Assembly: GCF_050587365.1 (NCBI RefSeq)
Contig: NZ_JBOBFV010000004.1
Location: forward strand, 186,001 to 250,000
Length of the DNA: 64,000 bases
Direction: 5' to 3'
From: Plantibacter auratus
GTDB taxonomy: Bacteria; Actinomycetota; Actinomycetes; Actinomycetales; Microbacteriaceae
The position numbers were made by a program, and so were the translations under genes. The notes under the pieces are model-generated. The model worked only from the letters and a program-made list of their open reading frames with translations. It searched no databases and was not told the origin of the DNA. Shown here piece after piece: positions 47,725 through 56,581 of the stretch. Position 1 is the first letter of the stretch. Every line of letters starts with the position of its first letter.

Positions 47725-49173
47725 ATGACGCACGCCCCCCAGCCCACCACCCGTCCGGCCCTGATCCTGCCGCCGTTCCTCTGGGGTTCCGCCACCGCGG
47801 CCGCCCAGGTCGAGGGAGCAGCGCACGAGGACGGCAAGGAGGACTCCATCTGGGACGCCTTCGCCCGGGTGCCCGGCGCGATCGCCAACGGTGACGACCT
47901 CGAGGTCGCCGTCGACCACTACCACCGCACCGCCGGCGACGTCGCGATCATGTCCGAGCTGGGCCTCGACGCCTACCGCTTCTCCACGAGCTGGGCGCGC
48001 ATCAAGCCGCGCGACCGCGACGTCAACCCCGCCGGCCTCGACTTCTACAGCCGTCTCGTCGACCAGCTCCTCGACGCCGGCATCCTCCCCTGGCTCACCC
48101 TGTACCACTGGGACCTCCCGCAGGCGCTCGAGGAGCAGGGAGGCTGGACGAACCGCGACACCGCCCTGCGCTTCGTCGACTACGCCGAGGCCACCTACGA
48201 GGCGCTCGGCGACCGCGTCCAGCACTGGACGACCTTCAACGAACCGTTCTGCTCCTCCCTGCTCGGCTACGCCGTCGGCGTGCACGCACCCGGCCGCCGC
48301 GACGAGGCCGCCGCGCTCGCCGCCATCCACCACCAGCACCTCGCCCACGGCCTCGCCACCACGCGCCTCCGCGAGCTCGGTGCCGAGCAGATCGGCATCA
48401 CCCTCAACCTCACCAATGCGATCCCGGCGGACCCCACCGACCCGGCCGACGTCGACGCCGCCCGCCGCGTCGACGGGATCATGAACCGCATCTTCCTCGA
48501 ACCGATCGTCCTCGGCGCGTACCCGGCCGACGTCGCCCACGACCTCGAGGGCCTCGGCCTCGACACGCTCGTCCATGACGGCGACCTCGAGACCATCTCC
48601 GCCCCGATCGACTTCCTCGGCGTCAACCACTATCACGACGACCTCGTGTCGGGTCACCCCGACGACTCCGGCGCCGACGGCGGCCACTCCGGTGCGACCG
48701 AGCGCGAGGCCGGTTCACCGTGGCTCGCCTCCCCCGACATCTCCTTCCCGAGCCGTGGACTCCCGCGCACCGCGATGGACTGGGAGGTGCACCCCGCCGG
48801 CCTCCGCACCCTGCTCGTCCGGCTCGGCCGCGAGTACCCGACGCTGCCGCCGCTGTACGTGACCGAGAACGGTGCGGCATACGACGACGTCGTCGCGGAG
48901 GACGGCCGCATCCACGACGTCGACCGCGACGCCTTCATCCAGGACCACGTCGACCAGGTGGAACTCGCGATCGCCGACGGCGCCGACGTGCGCGGCTACT
49001 TCGTCTGGTCGCTGCTCGACAACTTCGAGTGGGCGTACGGCTATGACAAGCGGTTCGGCATCGTGCGGGTCGATTACGACACGCAGGAGCGCACGATCAA
49101 GGACAGCGGACTCGCGTACGCGCGCCGCATCGCCGCCTCGCGTGTGGTGCCCGCCGTGGCGGAGCTTCCCTGA
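47725..49173 (+). CDS. Beta-glucosidase, glycoside hydrolase family 1
   Basis: 482 aa, cytosolic, with no signal peptide. GH1 signatures: FLWGSATAAAQVEG (N-terminal), YRFSTSWARI, the acid/base Glu in TTFNEPFCSSLLGY, NHYHDDLV and the nucleophile Glu in YVTENGAAYDD, ending WSLLDNFEWAYGYDKRFGIV. GAGGAG precedes ATG. Probably hydrolyses cellobiose or other imported beta-glucosides; no sugar transporter is adjacent. Controlled by the operator at 47668 and the downstream LacI protein. Confidence 0.95.
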   Translation: MTHAPQPTTRPALILPPFLWGSATAAAQVEGAAHEDGKEDSIWDAFARVPGAIANGDDLEVAVDHYHRTAGDVAIMSELGLDAYRFSTSWARIKPRDRDVNPAGLDFYSRLVDQLLDAGILPWLTLYHWDLPQALEEQGGWTNRDTALRFVDYAEATYEALGDRVQHWTTFNEPFCSSLLGYAVGVHAPGRRDEAAALAAIHHQHLAHGLATTRLRELGAEQIGITLNLTNAIPADPTDPADVDAARRVDGIMNRIFLEPIVLGAYPADVAHDLEGLGLDTLVHDGDLETISAPIDFLGVNHYHDDLVSGHPDDSGADGGHSGATEREAGSPWLASPDISFPSRGLPRTAMDWEVHPAGLRTLLVRLGREYPTLPPLYVTENGAAYDDVVAEDGRIHDVDRDAFIQDHVDQVELAIADGADVRGYFVWSLLDNFEWAYGYDKRFGIVRVDYDTQERTIKDSGLAYARRIAASRVVPAVAELP

Positions 49174-49185
49174 CGCAGGAACACT

Positions 49186-49221
49186 CCGGCGTGTCGCGAT
49201 CGAGGGGACGCGACACGCCGG
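49186..49221 (+). terminator. Terminator of the beta-glucosidase gene
   Basis: CCGGCGTGTCGCG (49186-49198) pairs perfectly over 13 bp with CGCGACACGCCGG (49209-49221) around a 10-nt loop, 13 bp after the stop. It separates the glucosidase from the lacI-type gene. Confidence 0.85.
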
Positions 49222-49310
49222 TCACCTCCTGAGGAGCGGCACCGGCCACGGATGTCCAGACGCCCGGCGATACACTGCACTCGACACGCTCACCCGCTCG
49301 GAAGGGGACG

Positions 49311-50324
49311 ATGATGCAGTCCGGTCAAGGAGCCCCCACGCTCGAGATGGTCGCGGCCCGCGCGGGCGTCTCCCGCGCGACCGTGTCGCGGGTCGTGAAC
49401 GGCTCACCGAAGGTCACGGCCGAGGTCGTCGCCGTCGTGAACGAGGCCATCGCCGCACTCGACTACGTCCCGAACCGCGCCGCCCGGTCCCTGGCCTCCC
49501 GCCGGACCCAGGTCATCGCGCTCGTCGTCCCGGAGTCGACCGCCCGGGTGTTCTCGGACCCGTTCTTCGCGTCGGTCGTGCAGGGCGTCGCGCTCGAACT
49601 GGCGGAGACCGACTACACGCTCAACCTCCTCATCGCGAGTGAGGCGAACTCCGAGAAGACCCGTCGCTACCTGCTCGGCGGCAACGTCGACGGCGCGCTC
49701 GTCGTGTCGCACCACAGTGGCGACCACTCGTACACCCGACTCGGCCGGGAGCTCCCGATCGTGTTCGGCGGTCGCCCCATGGGTGCCGACGTCGTCGACA
49801 GCACGTACGTCGACGTCGACAACGTCGAGGGCGCGAGGACCGCGGCCCGCCACCTCATCGAGGCCGGCCGGACGCGGATCGCGACGATCGCGGGCCGTCA
49901 GGACATGCCGGGTGGGGTCGACCGACTCGCGGGGTGGCGTGCGGAGCTCGAGCTCGCGAGTCTTCCACACGACCTCGTCGAGGTGGGCGACTTCTCCCCG
50001 GCCGACGGCGCTGCCGCGATGCGGCGTCTCCTCGCCCGCGGCGTACCCATCGACGGGCTCTTCGCCGCGAACGACCAGATGGCCGCCGGCGCGTACTCCG
50101 TCATCCGCGAGGCCGGCCTGACGATCCCCGGCGACATCGCCGTCGTGGGCTACGACGACGACCGCTACGGCGAGACCGCCGCACCGCCGCTCACGACGAT
50201 CGCGCAGTCGCCCGTCGACCTCGGCGCCGAGATGGCGAGGGTGCTGGTCCGTCGCCTCGCCGGCGAGCCGGTCGAGCGCGTCACGATGATGCCGACCCGC
50301 CTCGTCCCGCGCGCCTCCGTCTGA
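49311..50324 (+). CDS. LacI-family transcriptional regulator
   Basis: 337 aa. N-terminal HTH and hinge (TLEMVAARAGVSRATVSRVVNGSPKV, LDYVPNRAARSLASRRT), then a periplasmic-binding-protein-like sugar domain with DGALVVSH, GLFAANDQMAAGAY and VVGYDDDRYGETAAPPLTTI. GGAAGGGG precedes the tandem ATGs at 49311/49314. Location and the matching operator make it the likely beta-glucoside-responsive repressor of the upstream glucosidase gene. Confidence 0.93.
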   Translation: MMQSGQGAPTLEMVAARAGVSRATVSRVVNGSPKVTAEVVAVVNEAIAALDYVPNRAARSLASRRTQVIALVVPESTARVFSDPFFASVVQGVALELAETDYTLNLLIASEANSEKTRRYLLGGNVDGALVVSHHSGDHSYTRLGRELPIVFGGRPMGADVVDSTYVDVDNVEGARTAARHLIEAGRTRIATIAGRQDMPGGVDRLAGWRAELELASLPHDLVEVGDFSPADGAAAMRRLLARGVPIDGLFAANDQMAAGAYSVIREAGLTIPGDIAVVGYDDDRYGETAAPPLTTIAQSPVDLGAEMARVLVRRLAGEPVERVTMMPTRLVPRASV

Positions 50325-50335
50325 CCCTCCCCGCC

Positions 50336-50404
50336 AGCCCGCGAACTGTCACCAGACGACAGTCCCGGGCGTAGCGACTGTGCTGAACTGACAGTTCGCG
50401 GGCT
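50336..50404. repeat. Inverted-repeat element, family B (copy 1)
   Basis: AGCCCGCGAACTGTCA (50336-50351) and TGACAGTTCGCGGGCT (50389-50404) are perfect 16-bp inverted repeats around 37 bp. Located between the convergent lacI and methyltransferase genes. The methyltransferase stop TAG lies inside the right arm. Confidence 0.75.
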
Positions 50405-51269
50405 AGGAGAGGCGGGCGCGGATGATCTCGAGCGCCTGCGGGTTCTCGTCGACGAGGACGTAACGACGGCCGAGCGCCTTCGCGACCGCCCCCGTCGTGC
50501 CGCTGCCGGCGAAGAAGTCGAGCACCCAGTCGCCCTCGCGGGAGGACGCCTGCACGATGCGACGCAGGATGCCCTCCGGCTTCTGCGTCGGGTAGCCGGT
50601 CTTCTCGCGACCGGTCGGCGACACGATCGTGTGCCACCAGACGTCGGTGGGTAGCTTGCCGCGCGCCGCCTTCTCCGCGGTGACGAGCCCGGGCGCCATG
50701 TAGGGCTCGCGGTCGACGGTCGCGTTGTCGAAGTGGTACCCCTTCGGGTCCTTCACGTAGACGAGGATCGTGTCGTGCTTCGTCGGCCAGCGGCTCTGCG
50801 CCTTCGCGCCGTAGTCGTAGGCCCAGATGATCTCATTGAGGAAGCACTCCCGGCCGAAGAGGGCGTCGAGGAGCACCTTCGCGTAGTGCGCCTCGCGGTA
50901 GTCGAGGTGGAGGTAGAGGGTGCCGTCGGCGGCCAGGACCCGCCAGGCCTCGACGAGGCGCGGCTCCAGGAAGCCCCAGTAGTCGTCGAAGGCGTCGTCG
51001 AAGCGTCGGAGGTCGCCGCGGATGCGCTCGTACGCCTGCCCCTTGAATCCGGCGAAACGGTTCACCCCCGTCTCGGCCGTCCGCACCGAGGTCGAGGAGT
51101 GACGACGCTGCACGCGGCCGGTGTTGAACGGCGGGTCGAGATAGATGAGCGTGAACGACTCGTCGGGCAGCTGCGCCACGACGTCGAGGTTGTCGCCCTC
51201 GAGGACGAGGTCGGGGCCGTCCGGGGTCCATCGCAGCGGCACTTCATCGGCTGCTGCGGCGAGGGACAT
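50403..51269 (-). CDS. Orphan site-specific DNA methyltransferase, beta class (N6-adenine/N4-cytosine)
   Basis: 288 aa. Catalytic motif IV DPPFNTG is at residues 45-51, and the SAM-binding motif I DFFAGSGTTG comes late, at 251-260. That order is the beta class, which includes CcrM. The target-recognition region lies between, with WAYDYGAKAQSRWPTKHDTI and TGYPTQKPEGILRRIV. No restriction endonuclease is nearby, so it looks solitary; the recognition site cannot be read from the sequence. CAGAAT ends 6 nt before ATG 51269, suggesting a leaderless start. Confidence 0.88.
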   Translation of the reverse strand: MSLAAAADEVPLRWTPDGPDLVLEGDNLDVVAQLPDESFTLIYLDPPFNTGRVQRRHSSTSVRTAETGVNRFAGFKGQAYERIRGDLRRFDDAFDDYWGFLEPRLVEAWRVLAADGTLYLHLDYREAHYAKVLLDALFGRECFLNEIIWAYDYGAKAQSRWPTKHDTILVYVKDPKGYHFDNATVDREPYMAPGLVTAEKAARGKLPTDVWWHTIVSPTGREKTGYPTQKPEGILRRIVQASSREGDWVLDFFAGSGTTGAVAKALGRRYVLVDENPQALEIIRARLS

Positions 51270-51339
51270 GTGCCTATTCTGGCAGCCAGCAGCCCGCACA
51301 CCCGGGAAGGAACGATCGGCCCCGCGCGTTGTACCGCGT

Positions 51340-51633
51340 ATGACCACGGAGTTCGCCAACGAGACCGATGCCCAGCGCTACACCATGCACGTCGACGGCC
51401 AGCTGGTGAGCGTCGTCGACTACCGGATCTCGGGCGACTCGATCTCGTTCCCCCGCACCTTCACCACGCCGCCCTTCCGCGGCAAGGGGTACGCGGGCGA
51501 ACTCGTCGCCTACGCGGTCGACGACGTCGAGCGGCACAGCGACCGTCGGATCGTCCCGATGTGCTGGTACGTGGGCGAGTGGTTCGACGCGCACCCCGAG
51601 CGTCAGGACCTCCTCACCCGCTCAGCCGGCTAG
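51340..51633 (+). CDS. Small GNAT-like N-acetyltransferase (COG2388/YidJ type)
   Basis: 97 aa. The short GNAT domain has the acetyl-CoA loop TTPPFRGKGYAGELVAYAVDDV and ends VPMCWYVGEWFDAHPERQDLL, the common pattern of the minimal GCN5-related family 2. It lacks the N-terminal half of full-length GNATs, as is usual for this family. Substrate unknown. The start is 71 bp from the divergent methyltransferase start. Confidence 0.85.
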   Translation: MTTEFANETDAQRYTMHVDGQLVSVVDYRISGDSISFPRTFTTPPFRGKGYAGELVAYAVDDVERHSDRRIVPMCWYVGEWFDAHPERQDLLTRSAG

Positions 51634-51693
51634 CCACCAGCGCGTCACCCACCGGCCACCTGACGGTTACGCGCGGGGACTAGCGTCCCGACC

Positions 51694-52614
51694 ATGCAGC
51701 AGCTCGTCTCGCACTACGCCCCGCCGCCCGCACTCGACCAGGTCGACGGCTACCAGGTGGTCGATGTCGACGACGACGACCCCATCCTGCTCGACGCCGC
51801 CGGCAGCCACATCGACACGTGGCGCGAGGGCTACCCGTACGCCGAGCGCATGTCGCGAGAGCAGTACGAGAGCGACAAGCGACTGCTCCAGATCGAGCTG
51901 CTGAAGCTGCAGAACTGGATCAAGGCGAACGACCGTCGGCTGGTCGTCGTGTTCGAGGGACGCGACGCGGCCGGCAAGGGCGGCACGATCAAGCGCTTCA
52001 CGGAGCACCTCAACCCGCGCGGCGCCCGCGTCGTCGCGCTGGAGAAGCCCACCACCCGCGAGTCCACGCAGTGGTACTTCCAGCGCTACGTCCAACACCT
52101 GCCGGCCGCCGGCGAGATCGTGCTGTTCGACCGGTCCTGGTACAACCGCGCGGGCGTCGAACGCGTGATGGGGTTCTGCACCCCGGCGCAGTACGACGAG
52201 TTCATGCGCCAGGCCCCGCTGTTCGAGCAGATGCTCGTCGGCGACGGCGTCGACCTCGTGAAGTTCTGGTTCTCCGTCTCCGCCGACGAGCAGCGCACGC
52301 GATTCGCGATCCGCCAGGTCGACCCGGTCCGGCAGTGGAAGCTCTCCCCGATGGACCTCGCCTCACTCGACAAGTGGGGCGACTACACCCGCGCGAAGGA
52401 GGCGATGCTCGAGGCGACGGACACGGCCGACGCCCCGTGGACGATCGTCAAGAGCAACGACAAGAAGCGCGCCAGGGTCGAGGCGATGCGGCATGTGCTG
52501 CACCGCTTCGACTACGACAACAAGGACCACGAGGTCGTCGGCACGCCCGACACCAACATCGTCGGGCCAGCGGCCTCGGTCTACGAACGCGGCGAGCGCA
52601 ACGTCGGCGACTGA
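51694..52614 (+). CDS. ppk2: Polyphosphate kinase 2 (PPK2)
   Basis: 306 aa. P-loop VVVFEGRDAAGKGGTIKRF (Walker A), VQHLPAAGEIVLFDRSWYNRAGVERVMGF (Walker B/lid) and KFWFSVSADEQRTRFAIRQ are diagnostic. The length and single domain fit class I PPK2, which transfers phosphate between polyphosphate and nucleoside diphosphates. TAGCGT ends 7 nt before the ATG with no Shine-Dalgarno. Confidence 0.94.
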   Translation: MQQLVSHYAPPPALDQVDGYQVVDVDDDDPILLDAAGSHIDTWREGYPYAERMSREQYESDKRLLQIELLKLQNWIKANDRRLVVVFEGRDAAGKGGTIKRFTEHLNPRGARVVALEKPTTRESTQWYFQRYVQHLPAAGEIVLFDRSWYNRAGVERVMGFCTPAQYDEFMRQAPLFEQMLVGDGVDLVKFWFSVSADEQRTRFAIRQVDPVRQWKLSPMDLASLDKWGDYTRAKEAMLEATDTADAPWTIVKSNDKKRARVEAMRHVLHRFDYDNKDHEVVGTPDTNIVGPAASVYERGERNVGD

Positions 52615-52653
52615 ACCGGACGCCGGGCCGCAGCGCCCGCTATCCTCTGGATC

Positions 52654-53154
52654 ATGCAGCCGAAACCGTCACCGTTGCGACGCCTCACCTCGTCGAGCGC
52701 GATCTACGGCACCGTCGTCTACGCCGGCCTCGTCGGCGCGTCGAGCGTGTACGAGGAGGACGACGTCGAGCAGGTGCTCATCACCAGTGCGCTGACCCTC
52801 ATCGTGTTCTGGCTCGCGCACGTCTACTCGGCCGCCCTCGCACACCACGGTGACGACCGTCACGAGGCGTTGGTGACGCTCGGCGCGTCGATCAGGCACG
52901 GGTTCCAGGAGTCGTCCGGGATGCTCCTGTCCGCCGTCCTTCCGACGATCCCGCTCGTGTTCGGCGTCGCCGGCGTGCTCAGCCATGAGCACGCCGTGAT
53001 CCTGGCGTTGCAGGTGTCCACGCTGATGCTCTTCGTGCTCGGGTGCGCGGCGTTCGTGGTGCGCGGGTCACGCTGGTGGTGGTGTCTCCTCGGCGGTGTC
53101 GCGACGGCCCTGTTCGGGATCGTGATCATCCTGCTCGAGGCCGGCACCCACTAG
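52654..53154 (+). CDS. Four-helix membrane protein of unknown function
   Basis: 166 aa. Four hydrophobic segments: about 17-30 (IYGTVVYAGLVGASS), 42-65 (VLITSALTLIVFWLAHVYSAA), 92-110 and 115-160 (two helices). A conserved-looking HVYSAALAHHG segment lies between helices 2 and 3. I do not recognise a named domain with certainty. TATCCT ends 7 nt before the ATG, so it may be leaderless. It follows ppk2 by 39 bp. Confidence 0.75.
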   Translation: MQPKPSPLRRLTSSSAIYGTVVYAGLVGASSVYEEDDVEQVLITSALTLIVFWLAHVYSAALAHHGDDRHEALVTLGASIRHGFQESSGMLLSAVLPTIPLVFGVAGVLSHEHAVILALQVSTLMLFVLGCAAFVVRGSRWWWCLLGGVATALFGIVIILLEAGTH

Positions 53155-53226
53155 TCCGGCCCGCGACGGGTCCCGAATGGCCGGTATCGAGCGTCCGGGC
53201 CCCACCGTTCGGGCCCCCTCGCGAGC

Positions 53227-53772
53227 TCAGCGGCGGGCGGCGAGCGCTTTCGCGGACTGCTGCGCGGCGCGACGGACTTCGCGGTCGGGGTCGCGGAGGA
53301 GCGCCTCGAGGAGCGGCTTGGCGTCCTCACCACCGACGACGGCGAGCGCCCGGGCTCCGGCTGCGCGCACGCGGGCGTGGTCGTCGCTCAGCAGTGGTGC
53401 GATCGCGGCGACGTCGCCGATGCGACGTTCGGCGCAGACGCGCGCGGCCATCTCGCGGACGCGCCACGCCTGGTTGCCGAGTGCTCCGACGACGGGCGCG
53501 GTCGCCGAGTCGTCCCACACGTGCAGCAGGGCGCGGGTGCCCCACAGCTCGGGCCAGTACAGCGCGGGTGCTCCGCCGAGGATGCCCTCGGCGTGGTGTC
53601 CGCCGACGACGCGGAGGAAGTCCTCACCCTCATAGCGACCGGCGAGGAGGGACACGCAGCGCTCGACGACCCGGGTCTCGCTCTCGGCGGCCACCGCGTC
53701 GGCGAGCCGTTGCTCGAGGGACGCCTGCGTGGCGGGGGTCGACGGGTCGGGTGTCTCGTTCTGCGCTGTCAT
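53227..53772 (-). CDS. HEAT-repeat protein
   Basis: 181 aa, all helical. The C-terminal half has HEAT-type pairs (AVVGALGNQAWRVREMAARVCAERR-like, then VAAIAPLLSDDHARVRAAGA, then AKPLLEALLRDPDREVRRAA). The N-terminal half contains LHVWDDSA and PALYWPELWGTRALL. Such proteins act as protein-binding scaffolds; no catalytic motif is seen. GGGGGGAC precedes ATG 53772. Confidence 0.8.
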   Translation of the reverse strand: MTAQNETPDPSTPATQASLEQRLADAVAAESETRVVERCVSLLAGRYEGEDFLRVVGGHHAEGILGGAPALYWPELWGTRALLHVWDDSATAPVVGALGNQAWRVREMAARVCAERRIGDVAAIAPLLSDDHARVRAAGARALAVVGGEDAKPLLEALLRDPDREVRRAAQQSAKALAARR

Positions 53773-53786
53773 CGTCCCCCCACCCT

Positions 53787-53855
53787 AGCCCGCGAGCTGT
53801 CACCAACGGTGGGTGATGCAGGCCCACACCCGCCACTGGTGACAGTTCGCGGGCT
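53787..53855. repeat. Inverted-repeat element, family B (copy 2)
   Basis: AGCCCGCGAGCTGTCACCA (53787-53805) and TGGTGACAGTTCGCGGGCT (53837-53855) pair with one mismatch over 19 bp around 31 bp. Located just after the lipoate-ligase stop on the minus strand. Confidence 0.75.
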
Positions 53856-53863
53856 GCGGCAGG

Positions 53864-54913
53864 TTACGGGACGCGGGTGAGCCAGGCGTCGGTGGCGAAC
53901 TTGTCGGTGACGAGCTGCTCGGCGGCGGCGCGCTCGGCATCCGTGACGTGGCCAGGGGTCGCGCCGGTGATCTCGACGAAGGTGTCCTTCATGCGATCGA
54001 TGATCTCGGCCCGCGAGAGCCCGGTCTGGCTGCGGAGCGGGTCGACGCGTTTGGCGGCCGAGGTGGTGCCCTTGTCGCTGAGCTTCTCGCGCCCGATGCG
54101 GAGCACCTGGGTCATGAGCTCGCCGTCCATGTCGTAGCTCATCGTGACGTGGTGCAGCACGGCGCCGTTCCCGAGCCGCTTCTGCGCGGCACCGCCGATC
54201 TTGCCCGACGGGCTCGTGATGTCGTTGAGCGGCTGGTACGTCGCCTCGATGCCGAGCGAACGGAGGGCGACGAGCACCCAGTCGTCGAGGTAGGCGTAGG
54301 AGTCGGCGAACGTCATGCCGTTCACGAGCTCGGCCGGGACGTAGAGCGAGTAGGTGATGATGCCACCGCGCTGCATCATCATCGCGCCGCCGCCGGAGAC
54401 GCGGCGGACGACCTCGAAGCCGTTCGCCTTCGCGTTGTCGAGGTCGACCTCGTTCTTGAGCGACTGGAAGCTGCCGATGACGACCGCCGACTGGTCCCAC
54501 TCCCAGATGCGGAGCGTCGGACCGCGGCGGCCCTCGCCGACCTCGTTCGTCAGCACCTCGTCGAGCGCGAGGTGGAGTTGCGGCGACACCGAGCCCTCAT
54601 GGATGAGCTGCCAGTCGTAGTCGCCCCAGCCCGTCGCCTTCGCGAGGGAGCGGCGAATGGCCGTCGCGACCGCCTCGGGCGTGAACCCGAGGAGCACGGC
54701 GTCCTCCGGCAGGGCGCCACGGATGGCGGCGGCGAGACCAGCGGCATCGGTCGTGGCCGGCAGGCCCGTGACCGCGCGGTCGATCAGCGCGAGCGCGTCG
54801 TCGGGTTCGAGGAAGAAGTCACCAGCGAGGCGGAAGTCCGCGATGCGGTCGTCGACCACCTCGAGATCGACGACGACGAGCTTGCCACCCGGGACCTTGT
54901 ACTCACCATGCAT
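53864..54913 (-). CDS. lplA: Lipoate-protein ligase A family protein
   Basis: 349 aa. The first 85 residues (MHGEYKVPGGKLVVVDLEV onward) look like the accessory domain usually found at the C-terminus of bacterial LplA. The catalytic BPL/LplA/LipB domain follows, with VVIGSFQSLKNEVDL, RRVSGGGAMMMQRGGIITYSL and the lysine region PSGKIGGAAQKRLGN plus LHHVTMSYD. The domain order is therefore the reverse of E. coli LplA. It ligates lipoate to E2/GcvH subunits. TAGGCT ends 6 nt before ATG 54913. Confidence 0.87.
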   Translation of the reverse strand: MHGEYKVPGGKLVVVDLEVVDDRIADFRLAGDFFLEPDDALALIDRAVTGLPATTDAAGLAAAIRGALPEDAVLLGFTPEAVATAIRRSLAKATGWGDYDWQLIHEGSVSPQLHLALDEVLTNEVGEGRRGPTLRIWEWDQSAVVIGSFQSLKNEVDLDNAKANGFEVVRRVSGGGAMMMQRGGIITYSLYVPAELVNGMTFADSYAYLDDWVLVALRSLGIEATYQPLNDITSPSGKIGGAAQKRLGNGAVLHHVTMSYDMDGELMTQVLRIGREKLSDKGTTSAAKRVDPLRSQTGLSRAEIIDRMKDTFVEITGATPGHVTDAERAAAEQLVTDKFATDAWLTRVP

Positions 54914-54970
54914 GCCCCCAGCCTATTCCTGGACGGCGTCCGGATTCCCCGGAAGGGGCGTCGAACCAGG

Positions 54971-56389
54971 TCAGGAGTCGAAGCCGATGCCGAAGCGGTC
55001 CATGACCTTCAGGAGCAGGCCGTCGCGGCCCTCGTTCGCGTCGGAACGGGCGACCGCGCGGCGGACGGTCTGGATCGCGGGGTTCGCGATGGGCTCCGGC
55101 GGGATGGGGATCGGCTTGGACCGCACCATCTTCAGGCGGGTCAACTCGGTCGACTCACCACTCAGGAGATCGAGCATGACCTTCGCCCCGAAGCGCGTCG
55201 CGCCCACCCCGAGTCCGGTGAACCCGGCGCTGTAGGCGACGCGCCCGCCGAGTGCCGTGCCCTGGAACGCCGACAGCCGCGAACACATGTCGATCATGCC
55301 GCCCCACGCGTGGGTGAACCGGACGTCGAGTTGCGGGTAGGTCGTGAAGAAGTGGTCGGCGAGGGTCTCGAACGTCTCGCGGCGCTGATCGTGCTCCGGT
55401 CGGATCCTGCCACCCCGGTGGTAGACCGCGTCGAAGCCGCCGTAGAGGATGCGGTCGTCGGCTGACCGGCGGGAGTAGTGGAACTCACGACTCGAGTCGG
55501 CGATGCCGAAGCGGTCGGTCCACCCGATGCTCTCGAGCTGCTCCGGGGAGAGCGGCTCGGTCATGAGCACGTAGTCGTACACGGGGATCGTCAGGAGCTC
55601 CGTGCGCTTGAGGAGCGACGGGAAGCCGTTGGTGGCGAGCGCGACCTGCCGAGCCTGTACCCCGCCCTGCTTCGTGGTCACCGCGACGCCGTCGCCCGAG
55701 CGCCGCAGCTGGGTCGCCGGGGTGTGCTCGAAGACCCGCACGCCGAGCTCGATGCACGCGCGCTTCAGACCCCAGGCGAGCTTCGCCGGGTGGACGAGCG
55801 CGGTGCTCTTCCACTCGCGCTGACCAGCCAGGTACACCGGCGAATGCACGAGTGCCTGGACAGCCTCGCGATCGAGGAACACACCGTCCCCCGACACCTC
55901 GCGCAGCGCGTCCACCTGGTGCGGCTCGGTCGCGACGGTGAGCACACCCGTGTGCTCGAACTCGGCGTCGATCCCGAGGCGGTCGAGCGTGGCGACGAAC
56001 TCGTCGAAGTTCTCGTCCGCCAGGCGATCGAGCTCCGGCAGTTCGTCGGCGAAGTGGCGCTCGCCGTTGACGACGCCGTGGGTGAGGCTCTCCTCGAAGA
56101 AGCCGCCGTTCCGGCCACTCGCCGCCCAGCCGACCTCCTTGCCCTCGATGAGCTCGACGTCACGCGAGGGGTCGGCCTCCTTGGCGATGAGCGCCGTCCA
56201 GAGTCCGGAATAGCCGCCACCGACGACCAGGAGATCCGCCGTGACCTGGCCGACGAGTCGAGGCTCCGGCGACGGCCGATCAGGGCTGTCGAGCCAGTAC
56301 GGGACCGTGCTCGCTCCCGCGAGCGACCGCGCGATGCGCTCCGCCGAGTTCCGTCTGCGGTGGCTGTAGGTGGGTCCGTCCGAGGTCAC
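54971..56389 (-). CDS. FAD-dependent oxidoreductase (DAO superfamily, PuuB-like)
   Basis: 472 aa. FAD site LLVVGGGYSGLWTALIAKEADPSRDVELIE followed by GWAASGRNGGFFEESL, the pattern of gamma-glutamylputrescine oxidase-like and related amine oxidases. The C-terminal half has RILYGGFDAVYHRGGRI, FTHAWGGMIDMCSRL and VAYSAGFTGLGVGATRFG. AGAGGAGACCCG before GTG 56389 is a clear ribosome site and decides the start. The substrate is probably an amine; no other polyamine genes are adjacent. Confidence 0.86.
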   Translation of the reverse strand: MTSDGPTYSHRRRNSAERIARSLAGASTVPYWLDSPDRPSPEPRLVGQVTADLLVVGGGYSGLWTALIAKEADPSRDVELIEGKEVGWAASGRNGGFFEESLTHGVVNGERHFADELPELDRLADENFDEFVATLDRLGIDAEFEHTGVLTVATEPHQVDALREVSGDGVFLDREAVQALVHSPVYLAGQREWKSTALVHPAKLAWGLKRACIELGVRVFEHTPATQLRRSGDGVAVTTKQGGVQARQVALATNGFPSLLKRTELLTIPVYDYVLMTEPLSPEQLESIGWTDRFGIADSSREFHYSRRSADDRILYGGFDAVYHRGGRIRPEHDQRRETFETLADHFFTTYPQLDVRFTHAWGGMIDMCSRLSAFQGTALGGRVAYSAGFTGLGVGATRFGAKVMLDLLSGESTELTRLKMVRSKPIPIPPEPIANPAIQTVRRAVARSDANEGRDGLLLKVMDRFGIGFDS

Positions 56390-56470
56390 CGGGTCTCCTC
56401 TGCGTCGAGTGTGGGTGCCGCGACTGTACCCCGCGGCCTCTGAGCTTGTCACCGGGTGGTGGCGTTCGCT

Positions 56471-56580
56471 GCCCTTCGACAGGCTCAGGGACCGGAGCGG
56501 GCGCTCACGGACCGGAGCGGGCGCTCACGGACCGGGGCGGGCGCTCACGGACCGGGGCGGGCGCTGCCGTGCCGGGGCGG
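56471..56580. repeat. Family D unit followed by a 20-bp tandem repeat
   Basis: CCCTTCGACAGGCTCAGGGACC (one family D unit, opposite orientation to 43466) runs straight into four tandem copies of GGACCGGAGCGGGCGCTCAC (56489-56508, 56509-56528, 56529-56548, 56549-56568, the last two with a G for A) and a 12-bp partial copy. No spacers, so this is a minisatellite and not a CRISPR. It ends at the lipase stop codon. Confidence 0.8.
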
Positions 56581-56581
56581 C

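Noticed and set aside
56489..56580. Regular 20-bp repeats as a possible CRISPR array
   Set aside because: Copies are directly tandem with no spacers, the repeat is too short, and no cas genes are present.
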